DNA of 7,664 nt, taken from assembly GCF_902491285.1 (NCBI RefSeq), contig NZ_CABUHK010000136.1, positions 1-7,664 of the forward strand, given 5' to 3'. This document shows, piece after piece, positions 1-6,975 of this stretch. The position numbers were made by a program, and so were the translations under genes. Below the pieces are notes generated by a model. It ran no database searches and was not told the origin of the DNA. It saw nothing but the letters and a program-made list of their open reading frames with translations. Each line of letters starts with the position of its first letter. Position 1 is the stretch's first letter. The stretch comes from an uncultured Bacteroides sp. (GTDB taxonomy: Bacteria > Bacteroidota > Bacteroidia > Bacteroidales > Bacteroidaceae).

Positions 1-877
1 GAATGAAAGAGGCGAATGACATGGCAATTCGTTTGTGATATTCAATCTCAAATTCTTTGATATTGGCAAATCCTCTTCGCTTTTGTTTCTCAATGTAGTC
101 ACTTAATTGAGGGCTGGTCAACATTTCCTGCTGATTCTTCATGATGAGGAAGTCGGAAGGTTCCATATTGATGATAGAATCAATCCGGTCTCCCTTGGTG
201 ATTTTTTCTTTTAGACCGTCCAACTCACGTATCATATAATCATGGATAGTCCATTTATGAACGGTAGTCGTGTCATAAGTAATGCGGCGTGCGGTCAAGT
301 GGGAAACAAGTTTTTTATCAACAAACTTATCCAAAGAAAAACGGTTTCCTGTTTTCATCGCATTGTTATAGTTGTCTATATATGCGATGACTCCATTATC
401 AACTTCTAACTGTACGTTGCGTGCTGTATTCTGTTTCTTGGGTTTGATATACCTGTCCTCAAAGTTTAGTCGTGTCACGCTTCCTTTGGGTATTACATAC
501 GAGCTAAGCATGAATGTTGTCAATGCAATGATGGCAGCAGAAATCATGTAAGGACGCATCATTCTCTTGAAACTCATACCAGTGGAGAACATGGCGATGA
601 TTTCAGAATTCTCCGCAAGTTTGGAAGTAAAGAAAATAACAGCAATAAATACAAACAACGGACTGAACAGGTTGGAAAAATAGGGGATAAAGTTCATGTA
701 GTATTCAAGAATGATTTTACTCCATGGGGCTTCATGTTCCATCAATTTGTCCATCTTCTCGTTGAAATCGAATACCACTGCGATAGAAATGATTAATGCA
801 ATAGCAAATACGTATGTCCCCAAGAATTTCTTGATGATATACCAGTCCAGCCGTTTTATAAATCGATTGCTTTTCAT
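1..877 (-). CDS. LptF/LptG (YjgP/YjgQ) family permease, C-terminus beyond the window
   Basis: Inner-membrane permease of the LPS transport family. In the characterised LptB2FG complex, LptF and LptG extract lipopolysaccharide from the inner membrane and pass it to the periplasmic bridge. The 292 visible codons start at ATG 877 and are open to the left edge. I see a basic N-terminus, a membrane segment at about residues 15-36, a second at about 64-84, the conserved cytoplasmic loop after it (KLAENSEIIAMFSTGMSF, about 86-103), a third segment at about 108-128, then a hydrophilic stretch from about 130 that fits the periplasmic jellyroll domain. The end at about 284-292 (RIAMSFASF) looks like the start of the next membrane segment. 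Full members are about 350-400 residues or more, so the missing part should hold the remaining C-terminal segments. The gene starts 3 bases after the tgt stop, so it is probably translated from the lon-tgt transcript. LptF and LptG are hard to tell apart in this group, so I give no symbol. Confidence 0.9.
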   Translation of the reverse strand, partial: MKSNRFIKRLDWYIIKKFLGTYVFAIALIISIAVVFDFNEKMDKLMEHEAPWSKIILEYYMNFIPYFSNLFSPLFVFIAVIFFTSKLAENSEIIAMFSTGMSFKRMMRPYMISAAIIALTTFMLSSYVIPKGSVTRLNFEDRYIKPKKQNTARNVQLEVDNGVIAYIDNYNNAMKTGNRFSLDKFVDKKLVSHLTARRITYDTTTVHKWTIHDYMIRELDGLKEKITKGDRIDSIINMEPSDFLIMKNQQEMLTSPQLSDYIEKQKRRGFANIKEFEIEYHKRIAMSFASFI

Positions 878-880
878 TCT

Positions 881-2011
881 TTATAGTCTAGTTGATACTC
901 TTTTGACCATCATCGGTTTCCAGGTCGAGAAATCTCCTGCAATGATGTGTTTTCGTGCTTCACCTACCAGCCACAGATAGAAGGCCAGATTGTGTATAGA
1001 GGCGATTTGCATAGCCAATAGTTCTTGCGCATGGAAAAGATGACGTAAATAGGCCTTGCTGTATAATGTGTCTACACAGGAAGCACCGTCTGCTTCGATA
1101 GGAGAGAAGTCCGTTTCCCATTTTTTGTTTCGCATATTGATGATGCCGTCCTTGGTGAACAGCATGCCATTTCGTCCGTTCCGGGTAGGCATTACACAGT
1201 CGAACATATCCACTCCACGTTCGATTCCTTCAAGGATATTGACGGGGGTGCCGACTCCCATCAGATAGCGAGGTTTGTCTTTGGGAAGGATCTCATTGAC
1301 AACCTCTATCATTTCATACATTTTATCGACCGGCTCACCTACCGCCAACCCGCCGATGGCATTGCCGTCGGCACCTTTAGAAGCTACAAATTCGGCTGAT
1401 TGCTTGCGCAAGTCGGTATAAACGCACCCTTGAACGATTGGGAAAAGCGATTGGCTGTAACCATATTTAGGTTCAGTTTCATTGAAACGTTTTATACAGC
1501 GGTCAAGCCATCTGTGTGTCAACCCCAATGACTTTTTGGCATATGCATAATCCGAGTCTCCCGGCGGGCATTCGTCAAAGGCCATCATAATGTCAGCACC
1601 AATTGTACGTTCTATATCCATCACCTTTTCCGGGGTGAAAATATGCTTACTGCCGTCAATGTGTGAACGGAATTCGGCACCTTCTTCACGGAGTTTCCGG
1701 ATTCCGGCTAATGAGAAGACTTGAAATCCGCCACTGTCAGTCAGCATGGGACGGTCGAAACCGTTGAAGCGATGCAGGCCGCCTGCTTTCTCAATTACGT
1801 CCAGTCCCGGGCGCAAATAGAGATGATAGGTGTTGCCCAGAATAATCTGTGCCTGAATATCTTCTTTCAGTTCTGTCAGATGTACTCCCTTGACAGTGCC
1901 CAATGTGCCTACCGGCATGAAAATCGGTGTCTGTATCTGCCCGTGGTCTGTTGTTATCAGACCGGCACGGGCATTACTTTTGGTGTCTGTATATTGTAAG
2001 TCAAATGTCAT
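881..2011 (-). CDS. tgt: tRNA-guanine transglycosylase (queuosine pathway)
   Basis: Bacterial Tgt swaps guanine-34 in the anticodon of tRNAs for Asp, Asn, His and Tyr for the queuosine precursor preQ1. At 376 residues it has normal family length. The TIM-barrel landmarks are present: TDSGGFQVFS (91-100) with the probable general base D92, FDECPP (145-150), PIVQG (191-195), the preQ1-type substrate loop GGLAVGE (220-226), and DMFDCVMPTRNGRNG (268-282) with the nucleophile D271. The valine in GGLAVGE fits a preQ1 enzyme rather than a eukaryotic queuine enzyme. One oddity is clear. The C-terminal zinc site, normally CxCxxC before the AYLxHL motif plus a histidine in IHNL, keeps the histidine (H340), but the three cysteine positions read as G309, S311 and D314, with one off-register cysteine (C312). 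The start codon overlaps the lon stop as ATGA, which indicates translational coupling. Confidence 0.97.
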   Translation of the reverse strand: MTFDLQYTDTKSNARAGLITTDHGQIQTPIFMPVGTLGTVKGVHLTELKEDIQAQIILGNTYHLYLRPGLDVIEKAGGLHRFNGFDRPMLTDSGGFQVFSLAGIRKLREEGAEFRSHIDGSKHIFTPEKVMDIERTIGADIMMAFDECPPGDSDYAYAKKSLGLTHRWLDRCIKRFNETEPKYGYSQSLFPIVQGCVYTDLRKQSAEFVASKGADGNAIGGLAVGEPVDKMYEMIEVVNEILPKDKPRYLMGVGTPVNILEGIERGVDMFDCVMPTRNGRNGMLFTKDGIINMRNKKWETDFSPIEADGASCVDTLYSKAYLRHLFHAQELLAMQIASIHNLAFYLWLVGEARKHIIAGDFSTWKPMMVKRVSTRL

Positions 2012-4476
2012 TCCTGGCTGGTTTTCTTTACAGATAAATCGATGGCATCCGCAACTTTTTCATTTGTCAGTGCGATGGCGAATACTTCTTTTATGTCGTT
2101 TACATAGTGGAAAGTCAATCCCTTCAAATAGAGATCCTGAATTTCATCTATGTTCTTTTTGTTTTCGGCACTCATGATGATTTCTTTGATTCCGGCGCGT
2201 TTGGCAGCTAGAATCTTCTCCTTGATGCCGCCGACCGGAAGTACTTTGCCGCGGAGTGTGATTTCTCCTGTCATGGCAAGATTGGCCTTCACTTTTCGTT
2301 GAGTCAACGCAGATGCCAAAGAAGTAGCCATAGTGATACCTGCGGATGGACCGTCTTTGGGGATTGCTCCTTCGGGTACATGGATATGAATATTCCAGTT
2401 GTCAAAGATCTCTTCATCCAAATTTAGGATGGAAGCATGAGCTTTGATATATTCAAGTGCCAGCATGGCAGACTCTTTCATAACATCTCCCAAGTTACCG
2501 GTCAAGGTAAGGCGTCCGCCTTTGCCACGACTCAGACTGGTTTCAACGAAAAGAATCTCACCGCCTACAGCCGTCCATGCCAATCCGGTAACTACGCCGG
2601 CATATTCATTTCCCTGATATTTGTCACGTGTATATTCCGGAGCTCCCAGGAAGTCATACAAATCGGCAGGTTTGATTTCTGTCTTGGTAAAATAACCGTC
2701 GGTTGCGTATTGACGAGCAGATTTGCGGAGAATTTTTCCGATTTTCTTTTCCAGTTCACGAACGCCACTCTCACGGGTATATGATTCGATAATGGCTTCC
2801 AGCGTATCTTTAGGAAGTTTGATATCCGTTTTTTTAAGTCCGTTGGCTTCCAGCTCTTTCGGAACCAAATGTTTACGCGCAATCTCAACCTTTTCTTCAG
2901 TGATATATCCGCTTACCTCAATCAGTTCCATACGGTCGAGCAATGGGCCGGGGATTGTATTCAAATTATTGGCTGTCGCAATAAACAATACTTTTGAAAG
3001 ATCATAATCTACATCCAGGAAGTTGTCATGGAAAGCCGTATTCTGTTCCGGGTCGAGGACTTCCAATAATGCAGAAGAGGGATCTCCCTGGCGGTCGGCG
3101 CTGACTTTATCTATTTCATCCAAAATAAATACCGGATTGGAAGCACCTGCTTTTATCAGGCTCTTGATGATTCGTCCCGGCATAGCGCCTATATATGTTT
3201 TGCGGTGGCCACGGATTTCTGCTTCATCATGTACGCCGCCTAAGGACATACGTACATATTTGCGTTTGAGTGCAGACGCAATGGATTTTCCGAGGGATGT
3301 CTTACCAACTCCCGGAGGACCGTATAAACAGATGATCGGAGATTTCATATCATCCTTCAATTTCAATACTGCCAAGTGTTCCAAAATGCGCTCTTTCACT
3401 TTTTCCAATCCGTAATGGTCTTTATTCAACGTCTTTTCTGCATTTTTGAGATTCAGATTGTCAGTTGTATAAACGCCCCACGGGAGGTTCAACATTGTTT
3501 GCAGATAATTAAGCTGCACACTGTAGTCCGGTGATTGTGGATGAGTACGTTCCAGTTTCGCCAGTTCCTTCATGAAAGTTTCTTTGACTTCCATATTCCA
3601 ACGCATGCTTTCTGCTTTCTGGCGCATTTCTTCTATTTCCTGCTCCTGGCCGCCGCCACCTAACTCATCCTGAATAGTTTTAATTTGTTGTTGCAAGAAA
3701 TATTCACGTTGCTGCTGGTCAATGTCTTCACGGGCACGCATCTGGATGGATGCTTTGATTTCAGCCAACTGTACTTCACGGTTCAGAATTTCTAATAAGC
3801 GGTAAGTACGTTCACGCAATGAGTTGATGCTCAGCAAATCGATCTTTTCATCTTTCTTGAATGGCAGATTTGAGCAGATGAAGTTAACCAGGAACATCGA
3901 GTTATTAATATTCTTGATAGCAAATGCCGAATCCTGATGCATTGTATCTGATGATTTGATATAACGCAATGTCAAATCCTTGCATGTCTCTACCAAAGCT
4001 TGGAATTCTTTATCGCTGTTGTTGGGAACTTCTTCTTCCAAAAGTTCAATTTCACCTTTTAAATAAGGATGGGTATCGGTAATACTTTTCAGATTCAAAC
4101 GTTTCATTCCCTGAAGAATGACAGTTGTTGTTTGGTCGGGCATTTCTAATACCCGCACAATACGACCCACAGTACCGATGTTATGTAAATCTTCCAGTTT
4201 AGGATCTTCCGTATGTGCTGATCTCTGACATACTACCGCAATATCTTTATGTTTTTTCTCGGCATCGCGTATGAGCTTCAGGGAAGACTTACGCCCCACT
4301 GTGATAGGCAGGAATACCCCGGGAAACAACACCATATTACGAAGGGGGAGTACCGGAAGAATTTCACCAGATTTAATATTTACATCGAATGCGTTCTCAT
4401 CGTTACCATCATAATCAGTAATTAACGAGAAACCGTTGTTATCACCTACATCTTCCAATAAGTATCTTTCTTTCAT
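2008..4476 (-). CDS. lon: ATP-dependent Lon protease (LonA type)
   Basis: Cytoplasmic hexameric AAA+ serine protease that degrades misfolded and selected regulatory proteins. The 822-residue product has the LonA layout. The N-terminal substrate-recognition domain (about 37-235, beginning [14 protein letters not shown]) is followed by a helical, partly coiled-coil linker with the conserved REYFLQQQ (257-264). The AAA+ module has Walker A GPPGVGKT (386-393), Walker B VFILDEID (449-456), a sensor-1 region ATANN (500-504) and a sensor-2-like SGVRELEK (570-577). The C-terminal protease domain carries the Ser-Lys dyad: S711 in PKDGPSAG and K754 in GGIKEK, 43 residues apart as in E. coli Lon. All catalytic motifs are intact. 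It is the first gene of the leftward operon with tgt and the LptF/LptG permease. A candidate promoter lies about 50-80 bases upstream; I see no CIRCE-type heat-shock operator. Confidence 0.98.
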   Translation of the reverse strand: MKERYLLEDVGDNNGFSLITDYDGNDENAFDVNIKSGEILPVLPLRNMVLFPGVFLPITVGRKSSLKLIRDAEKKHKDIAVVCQRSAHTEDPKLEDLHNIGTVGRIVRVLEMPDQTTTVILQGMKRLNLKSITDTHPYLKGEIELLEEEVPNNSDKEFQALVETCKDLTLRYIKSSDTMHQDSAFAIKNINNSMFLVNFICSNLPFKKDEKIDLLSINSLRERTYRLLEILNREVQLAEIKASIQMRAREDIDQQQREYFLQQQIKTIQDELGGGGQEQEIEEMRQKAESMRWNMEVKETFMKELAKLERTHPQSPDYSVQLNYLQTMLNLPWGVYTTDNLNLKNAEKTLNKDHYGLEKVKERILEHLAVLKLKDDMKSPIICLYGPPGVGKTSLGKSIASALKRKYVRMSLGGVHDEAEIRGHRKTYIGAMPGRIIKSLIKAGASNPVFILDEIDKVSADRQGDPSSALLEVLDPEQNTAFHDNFLDVDYDLSKVLFIATANNLNTIPGPLLDRMELIEVSGYITEEKVEIARKHLVPKELEANGLKKTDIKLPKDTLEAIIESYTRESGVRELEKKIGKILRKSARQYATDGYFTKTEIKPADLYDFLGAPEYTRDKYQGNEYAGVVTGLAWTAVGGEILFVETSLSRGKGGRLTLTGNLGDVMKESAMLALEYIKAHASILNLDEEIFDNWNIHIHVPEGAIPKDGPSAGITMATSLASALTQRKVKANLAMTGEITLRGKVLPVGGIKEKILAAKRAGIKEIIMSAENKKNIDEIQDLYLKGLTFHYVNDIKEVFAIALTNEKVADAIDLSVKKTSQE

Positions 4477-4526
4477 CTTTTCGTTTTAATTTAGTTTATG
4501 TCATACAAATATGCATAAATCGTTTG

Positions 4527-4556
4527 CAAAGTTAATTGATTCTCTCTAATAATAAA
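4527..4556 (-). promoter_or_regulatory. Probable promoter of the lon-tgt-permease operon
   Basis: Read on the minus strand, TAACTTTG at 4534-4527 matches the Bacteroides -7 consensus TAnnTTTG exactly. An imperfect -33 element TTTA (consensus TTTG) lies at 4556-4553, with 18 bases between the two. This would start transcription near 4520 and leave a leader of about 45 bases before the lon ATG. Assignment is by consensus only. Confidence 0.6.
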
Positions 4557-4631
4557 GCACAGTTTGGAATAAAAACACAAAAACAATGCCAAAATATAGG
4601 GCGATAAACGAAGTATTCCATAATAATTATT

Positions 4632-4639
4632 TATTTTTG
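4632..4639 (+). promoter_or_regulatory. Candidate -7 element for the trmN6 gene
   Basis: TATTTTTG matches TAnnTTTG exactly and lies 54 bases before the ATG at 4694. No TTTG-like -33 box stands at the usual 19-21 base spacing, so the promoter is either weak, helped by an activator, or a chance match in AT-rich DNA. The 217-base gap 4477-4693 otherwise holds only the divergent lon promoter. Confidence 0.4.
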
Positions 4640-4693
4640 GCGGTTTACAGTAAGAAAGTAGAATAAAAACAGATTTAAAAATAAGCGGATAAA

Positions 4694-5404
4694 ATGTCGA
4701 ATCCTTATTTTCAATTTAAGCAGTTTACGGTGTGGCATGATAAGTGTGCTATGAAAGTTGGTACAGACGGAGTGCTTTTAGGGGCGTGGGCTTCTGTCAG
4801 GAATGCACATCGGATTTTGGATATTGGGACAGGAACGGGATTGGTCGCATTAATGTTGGCTCAACGTAGTTTGCCGGATGCGAATATTGTCGCTTTGGAA
4901 ATTGACGAAGCCGCTGCCGGGCAGGCCAGAGAAAACGTTGCTCGCTCCTCTTGGAAGGAGCGGATAGAGGTAGTGCAGGTTGATTTTAAGAAATATCAAT
5001 CTTCGGCCAAATTTGACGTGATTGTTTCTAATCCTCCGTATTTCATAGATTCATTGGGGTGTCCGGATCAACAGAGAAATTCGGCCAGACATAATGATTC
5101 TTTGACCTATGAAGATTTATTGGCGGGGGTGGCCGGATTATTGGCAGAAGATGGAACTTTCACGATTGTAATCCCGGCGGATGTGGCTGATAGAGTAAAG
5201 ATGATAGCTTCTGCGAAGAGAATGCAGGCGGTTCGACAATTAAATGTGATAACCAAGCCCGGTGGTATCCCTAGACGCACTCTGATTACCTTTTCTTTTG
5301 CTAATCAAGAATGCATTGTGGAGGAACTATTGACGGAAGTTGCCCGACACCAATATAGTAAGGAGTATGTAGCATTAACTCGGGAATATTATTTAAATAT
5401 GTGA
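4694..5404 (+). CDS. trmN6: tRNA1(Val) (adenine(37)-N6)-methyltransferase, TrmN6/YfiC type
   Basis: Class I SAM-dependent N6-adenine methyltransferase. The E. coli relative YfiC methylates A37 of tRNA1-Val. The 236-residue product has the family order: the N-terminal signature FQFKQFTVWHDKCAMKVGTDGVLLGAW split over about 6-32, SAM-binding motif I ILDIGTGTGL (41-50), an acidic pair E69/D71 at the end of strand 2 for the ribose, and the catalytic VSNPPYF (111-117) typical of adenine-N6 enzymes. ARH (131-133) follows, also conserved in this family. Length is normal and no domain is missing. It is divergent from lon and 217 bases away. With tgt it makes a second tRNA-anticodon-loop modifier in the neighbourhood. 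The actual tRNA substrate in this organism is inferred. A related 23S rRNA or protein methyltransferase role is less likely given the N-terminal signature. Confidence 0.88.
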   Translation: MSNPYFQFKQFTVWHDKCAMKVGTDGVLLGAWASVRNAHRILDIGTGTGLVALMLAQRSLPDANIVALEIDEAAAGQARENVARSSWKERIEVVQVDFKKYQSSAKFDVIVSNPPYFIDSLGCPDQQRNSARHNDSLTYEDLLAGVAGLLAEDGTFTIVIPADVADRVKMIASAKRMQAVRQLNVITKPGGIPRRTLITFSFANQECIVEELLTEVARHQYSKEYVALTREYYLNM

Positions 5405-5422
5405 GTAACCCGGAAGAATCAT

Positions 5423-5451
5423 AAAAAGCAGAGGATGAATTCATCCTCTGC
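5423..5451 (-). terminator. Intrinsic terminator overlapping the end of the small leftward gene
   Basis: A perfect 24-base inverted repeat at 5428-5451 (arm GCAGAGGATG, loop AATT) is followed on the minus strand by TTTTTAT. This is a textbook rho-independent terminator for leftward transcription. On the plus strand the hairpin is followed by CTACCC, with no T-run, so it would not be a strong terminator for trmN6, though it could protect that mRNA's 3' end. The stop codon of the leftward gene (5443-5441) lies inside the hairpin. Confidence 0.85.
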
Positions 5452-5635
5452 TACCCAAACTGTTCGTATCGGGATTTAGTGCTTTTACAGCTTCTTTCAC
5501 TACTTTCTTGGTTGGGTTACGATAAACTTCCGCTTGTTGTACCGGCATTATCTCATTCACCATTCTTTCATATCCTTTTTGTTCTAACAAATGAACTTCT
5601 TTTTCATTTGTCTCTTTTGTTTTTTCTGTTTTCAT
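5441..5635 (-). CDS. Small hypothetical protein, 64 residues
   Basis: I do not recognise this protein. It is 64 residues long, rich in lysine and glutamate in the first 20 residues (MKTEKTKETNEKEVHLLEQK), and has no signal peptide or membrane segment. The middle (about 21-55) could be helical, and the tail is Gly/Ser/Asn-rich. It is probably a soluble cytoplasmic protein. Support for a real gene comes from context. It lies in a gap between two plus-strand genes, has an A/G-rich AGAAAAG stretch 4 bases before the ATG as is common in this group, and ends exactly in a leftward intrinsic terminator. Against it, no clear TAnnTTTG promoter is visible upstream on the minus strand. The gene is convergent with trmN6 (36 bases between stops). 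Confidence 0.6.
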   Translation of the reverse strand: MKTEKTKETNEKEVHLLEQKGYERMVNEIMPVQQAEVYRNPTKKVVKEAVKALNPDTNSLGSRG

Positions 5636-5722
5636 ATTACTTTTCTTTTTTAATACCTACTTTCTTTGAAAACAGAAAATAGTGGAGTATGGTTCATTTT
5701 ACCAGAATATATTTTCAGTTAA

Positions 5723-5756
5723 TTGATCTCAATAAGTGCATTAATATATATCTTTG
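5723..5756 (+). promoter_or_regulatory. Probable promoter of the 5786 methyltransferase gene
   Basis: TATCTTTG at 5749-5756 matches the TAnnTTTG -7 consensus exactly. A TTGA at 5723-5726 could be the -33 element, at a slightly long spacing of 22 bases. Transcription would start near 5763, giving a leader of only about 20-25 bases before the ATG at 5786. Confidence 0.6.
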
Positions 5757-5785
5757 TCCCTATAACAATTCCCATTATTTAGATT

Positions 5786-6559
5786 ATGAAAGAAAATAAA
5801 TATGATGATAGTCGCTTCTTTAATCAATATTCTAAGATGACTCGTTCGGTAGAAGGATTGCAAGGTGCCGGAGAATGGCATATATTACAGAAGATGTTAC
5901 CAGATTTCACTGGGAAAAGAGTATTGGATCTAGGATGCGGATTTGGTTGGCATTGTATCTACATAATAAAGCACGGGGCCAACCACGTAACTGGAATTGA
6001 TATTTCTGAGAAAATGCTGGAAGAAGCTCGGAAAAGAAATCCTTCTCCACAGATAGAATATAAGTGCGTGGCTATTGAAGATTTCGATTATCGACCAAAT
6101 TCATATGATATTGTAATCAGTTCGTTGACTTTTCATTATCTTGAGTCCTTTGTAGATATATGTCGAAAGATTAACAAATGTCTTACTAAAGGAGGCTCGT
6201 TTGTATTTTCAGTAGAGCATCCGATATTTACTGCTTACGGCAATCAAGAATGGTGTTATGACTCGGAAGGTAGACGTATTCATTGGCCGGTAGATCGTTA
6301 TTTTGCAGAAGGCAAACGTGTCGCTGTCTTTTTAGGTGAGGAAATTTTTAAGTATCATAAAACGTTGACTACTTATATTAATGGTCTTCTTCAAACCGGA
6401 TTTGAAATATGTGAATTAATAGAGCCACAACCGAGTGAAGTAATGTTGGACACTATTCCGGAAATGAAAGATGAACTTCGCCGTCCCATGATGCTTCTGG
6501 TTTCTGCAAAGAAAAAAGTAGAGATGCAAACGGATGAAATTCAGGTTGTTGAGAAATAA
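5786..6559 (+). CDS. Class I SAM-dependent methyltransferase, substrate unknown
   Basis: Soluble 257-residue methyltransferase of the UbiE/Methyltransf_11-like group, which transfers a methyl group from S-adenosylmethionine to an unidentified acceptor. An N-terminal cap (about 1-42, including MTRSVEGLQGAGEW) precedes motif I VLDLGCGFGWH (46-56). The ribose-binding acid D72 sits in GIDIS, D99 in the IEDFDY stretch is at the usual adenine-contact region, and motif IV is YDIVISSLTFHYL (107-119). SVEHPIFTA (142-150) follows, and the C-terminal half is less conserved. The NPPY catalytic motif of DNA and tRNA adenine methylases is absent, so a small molecule is the likelier substrate. Similar stand-alone proteins occur in Bacteroidota and Firmicutes and are generally uncharacterised. 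The last 16 residues after AKKK form a charged tail. It appears to be a single-gene unit: it has its own promoter and the tRNA promoter begins 25 bases after its stop, with no terminator hairpin visible between. Confidence 0.9.
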   Translation: MKENKYDDSRFFNQYSKMTRSVEGLQGAGEWHILQKMLPDFTGKRVLDLGCGFGWHCIYIIKHGANHVTGIDISEKMLEEARKRNPSPQIEYKCVAIEDFDYRPNSYDIVISSLTFHYLESFVDICRKINKCLTKGGSFVFSVEHPIFTAYGNQEWCYDSEGRRIHWPVDRYFAEGKRVAVFLGEEIFKYHKTLTTYINGLLQTGFEICELIEPQPSEVMLDTIPEMKDELRRPMMLLVSAKKKVEMQTDEIQVVEK

Positions 6560-6583
6560 TAAGTAAAAAATATCCCTTTAGTT

Positions 6584-6614
6584 ATTGTTAATTAAAAAAT
6601 ACTCCGTATCTTTG
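6584..6614 (+). promoter_or_regulatory. Promoter of the tRNA-Pro pair
   Basis: TATCTTTG at 6607-6614 is an exact -7 element. ATTG at 6584-6587 is a good -33 match at the ideal spacing of 19 bases. It is the best promoter in the window, as expected for stable RNA. Transcription would start near 6621, about 30 bases before the first tRNA. Confidence 0.8.
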
Positions 6615-6650
6615 CACCGCTTTTGAAAAGAACAACCCTTCAAAAAGTAG

Positions 6651-6725
6651 CGGGGTGTAGCGCAGTCCGGTTAGCGCACCTGCTTTGGGAGCAGGGGGTC
6701 GTGGGTTCGAATCCCGCTACCCCGA
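6651..6725 (+). tRNA. tRNA-Pro (anticodon TGG), first copy
   Basis: A 75-base cloverleaf. The acceptor stem CGGGGTG pairs with TACCCCG (one G-U pair) and is followed by discriminator A. The D-arm has GCGC/GCGC. The anticodon stem CCTGC/GCAGG encloses the loop TTTGGGA with anticodon TGG and G37, and the T-arm is GTGGG-TTCGAAT-CCCGC. It decodes proline CCA and, by wobble, other CCN codons. The 3' CCA is not encoded and must be added by nucleotidyltransferase. It is co-transcribed with the identical copy downstream. Confidence 0.97.
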
Positions 6726-6759
6726 CTACAAAGAAAGAGGGAGTTCGGTTAAAAGTTTT

Positions 6760-6834
6760 CGGGGTGTAGCGCAGTCCGGTTAGCGCACCTGCTTTGGGAG
6801 CAGGGGGTCGTGGGTTCGAATCCCGCTACCCCGA
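6760..6834 (+). tRNA. tRNA-Pro (anticodon TGG), second copy
   Basis: Identical base for base to the first copy across all 75 positions, with the same anticodon TGG. It starts 34 bases after the first copy and has no promoter-like -7 box of its own in that spacer, so it is most simply the second cistron of one transcript that ends at the terminator at 6872-6898. As the tRNA nearest the integrase, its 3' end is the natural candidate attachment site for the neighbouring element. Confidence 0.97.
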
Positions 6835-6871
6835 CGAAAATTTCAAGTCAAGAAAAATTGAATGGTGTTGA

Positions 6872-6898
6872 GCTGATACAGTTTGTATCGGCTTTTTT
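6872..6898 (+). terminator. Intrinsic terminator of the tRNA-Pro transcript
   Basis: The stem GCTGATAC (6872-6879) pairs with GTATCGGC (6885-6892) over 8 base pairs, one of them a G-T wobble. The loop is AGTTT, followed by six Ts (6893-6898). It is a canonical rho-independent terminator 37 bases after the second tRNA, and it separates the tRNA unit from the integrase region. Confidence 0.9.
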
Positions 6899-6925
6899 CG
6901 TTCATGCAAAATAGATGTAAATATA

Positions 6926-6938
6926 CCCCATTTTGGGG
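6926..6938. repeat. Short inverted repeat upstream of the integrase
   Basis: CCCCATTTTGGGG, a 5-base-pair stem with a 3-base loop in the spacer between the tRNA terminator and the integrase. No T-run follows on the plus strand, so it is not a good terminator. It could be a protein-binding site or chance. Confidence 0.35.
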
Positions 6939-6956
6939 CAAATAAAGAGGGTCTTT

Positions 6957-6975
6957 CTTTGAACTATCTTTGAAC
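6957..6975 (+). repeat. Pair of CTTTGAAC direct repeats
   Basis: CTTTGAAC occurs at 6957-6964 and again at 6968-6975, 11 bases apart start to start, about one helical turn. The second copy overlaps the candidate integrase promoter. Evenly phased short repeats near an integrase gene may be recombinase arm sites or a regulator's operator, but two copies are weak evidence. Confidence 0.4.
6965..6972 (+). promoter_or_regulatory. Candidate -7 element for the integrase gene
   Basis: TATCTTTG matches TAnnTTTG exactly and is the same octamer used before the tRNA pair and the 5786 gene. No TTTG stands at the normal 19-21 base distance upstream, so the promoter may be weak or controlled. A start near 6979 would leave a leader of about 105 bases. 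The rest of the spacer up to 7086 is AT-rich and I see no gene in it. Confidence 0.45.

Larger units (their letters stand above)
6651..6835 (+). repeat. Tandem 76-base direct repeat (tRNA-Pro pair)
   Basis: Units at 6651-6726 and 6760-6835 are identical, covering the whole tRNA plus one trailing C. The repeat start is sharp (GTAG versus TTTT just before the tRNA), so the copies share the gene itself and not its flanks. They could be an ancient tandem duplication kept identical by gene conversion. Confidence 0.9.

Noticed and set aside
711..3415. Several plus-strand open frames of 70-130 codons across the lon-tgt-permease region, and a 98-codon minus-strand frame at 2592-2888
   Set aside because: All lie inside strongly supported genes in other frames, show no recognisable domains, and have no promoter or terminator structure of their own.
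4477..4526. preQ1 riboswitch controlling the operon that contains tgt
   Set aside because: The predicted lon leader is only about 45 bases, AT-rich, and shows no pseudoknot-forming C-rich element. tgt is also second in the operon with no leader of its own.
5479..5682. Plus-strand 67-codon frame rich in Leu and Phe, resembling a small membrane protein
   Set aside because: It is antisense to the 64-residue leftward gene, which ends in a terminator of matching direction. The hydrophobicity reflects the complement of lysine/glutamate codons.
5786..6559. Restriction-modification DNA methylase
   Set aside because: It lacks the NPPY/DPPY catalytic motif of adenine methylases and the PC motif of cytosine methylases, and no endonuclease gene lies beside it.
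6651..6835. CRISPR-like repeat-spacer-repeat pattern
   Set aside because: There are only two units of 76 bases, and each folds as a complete tRNA-Pro.
6926..6938. CCCCATTTTGGGG as a second terminator
   Set aside because: The stem is only 5 base pairs and no T-run follows it on the plus strand (CAAATAAAG). On the minus strand it is followed by TATATTT, but no leftward gene ends there.
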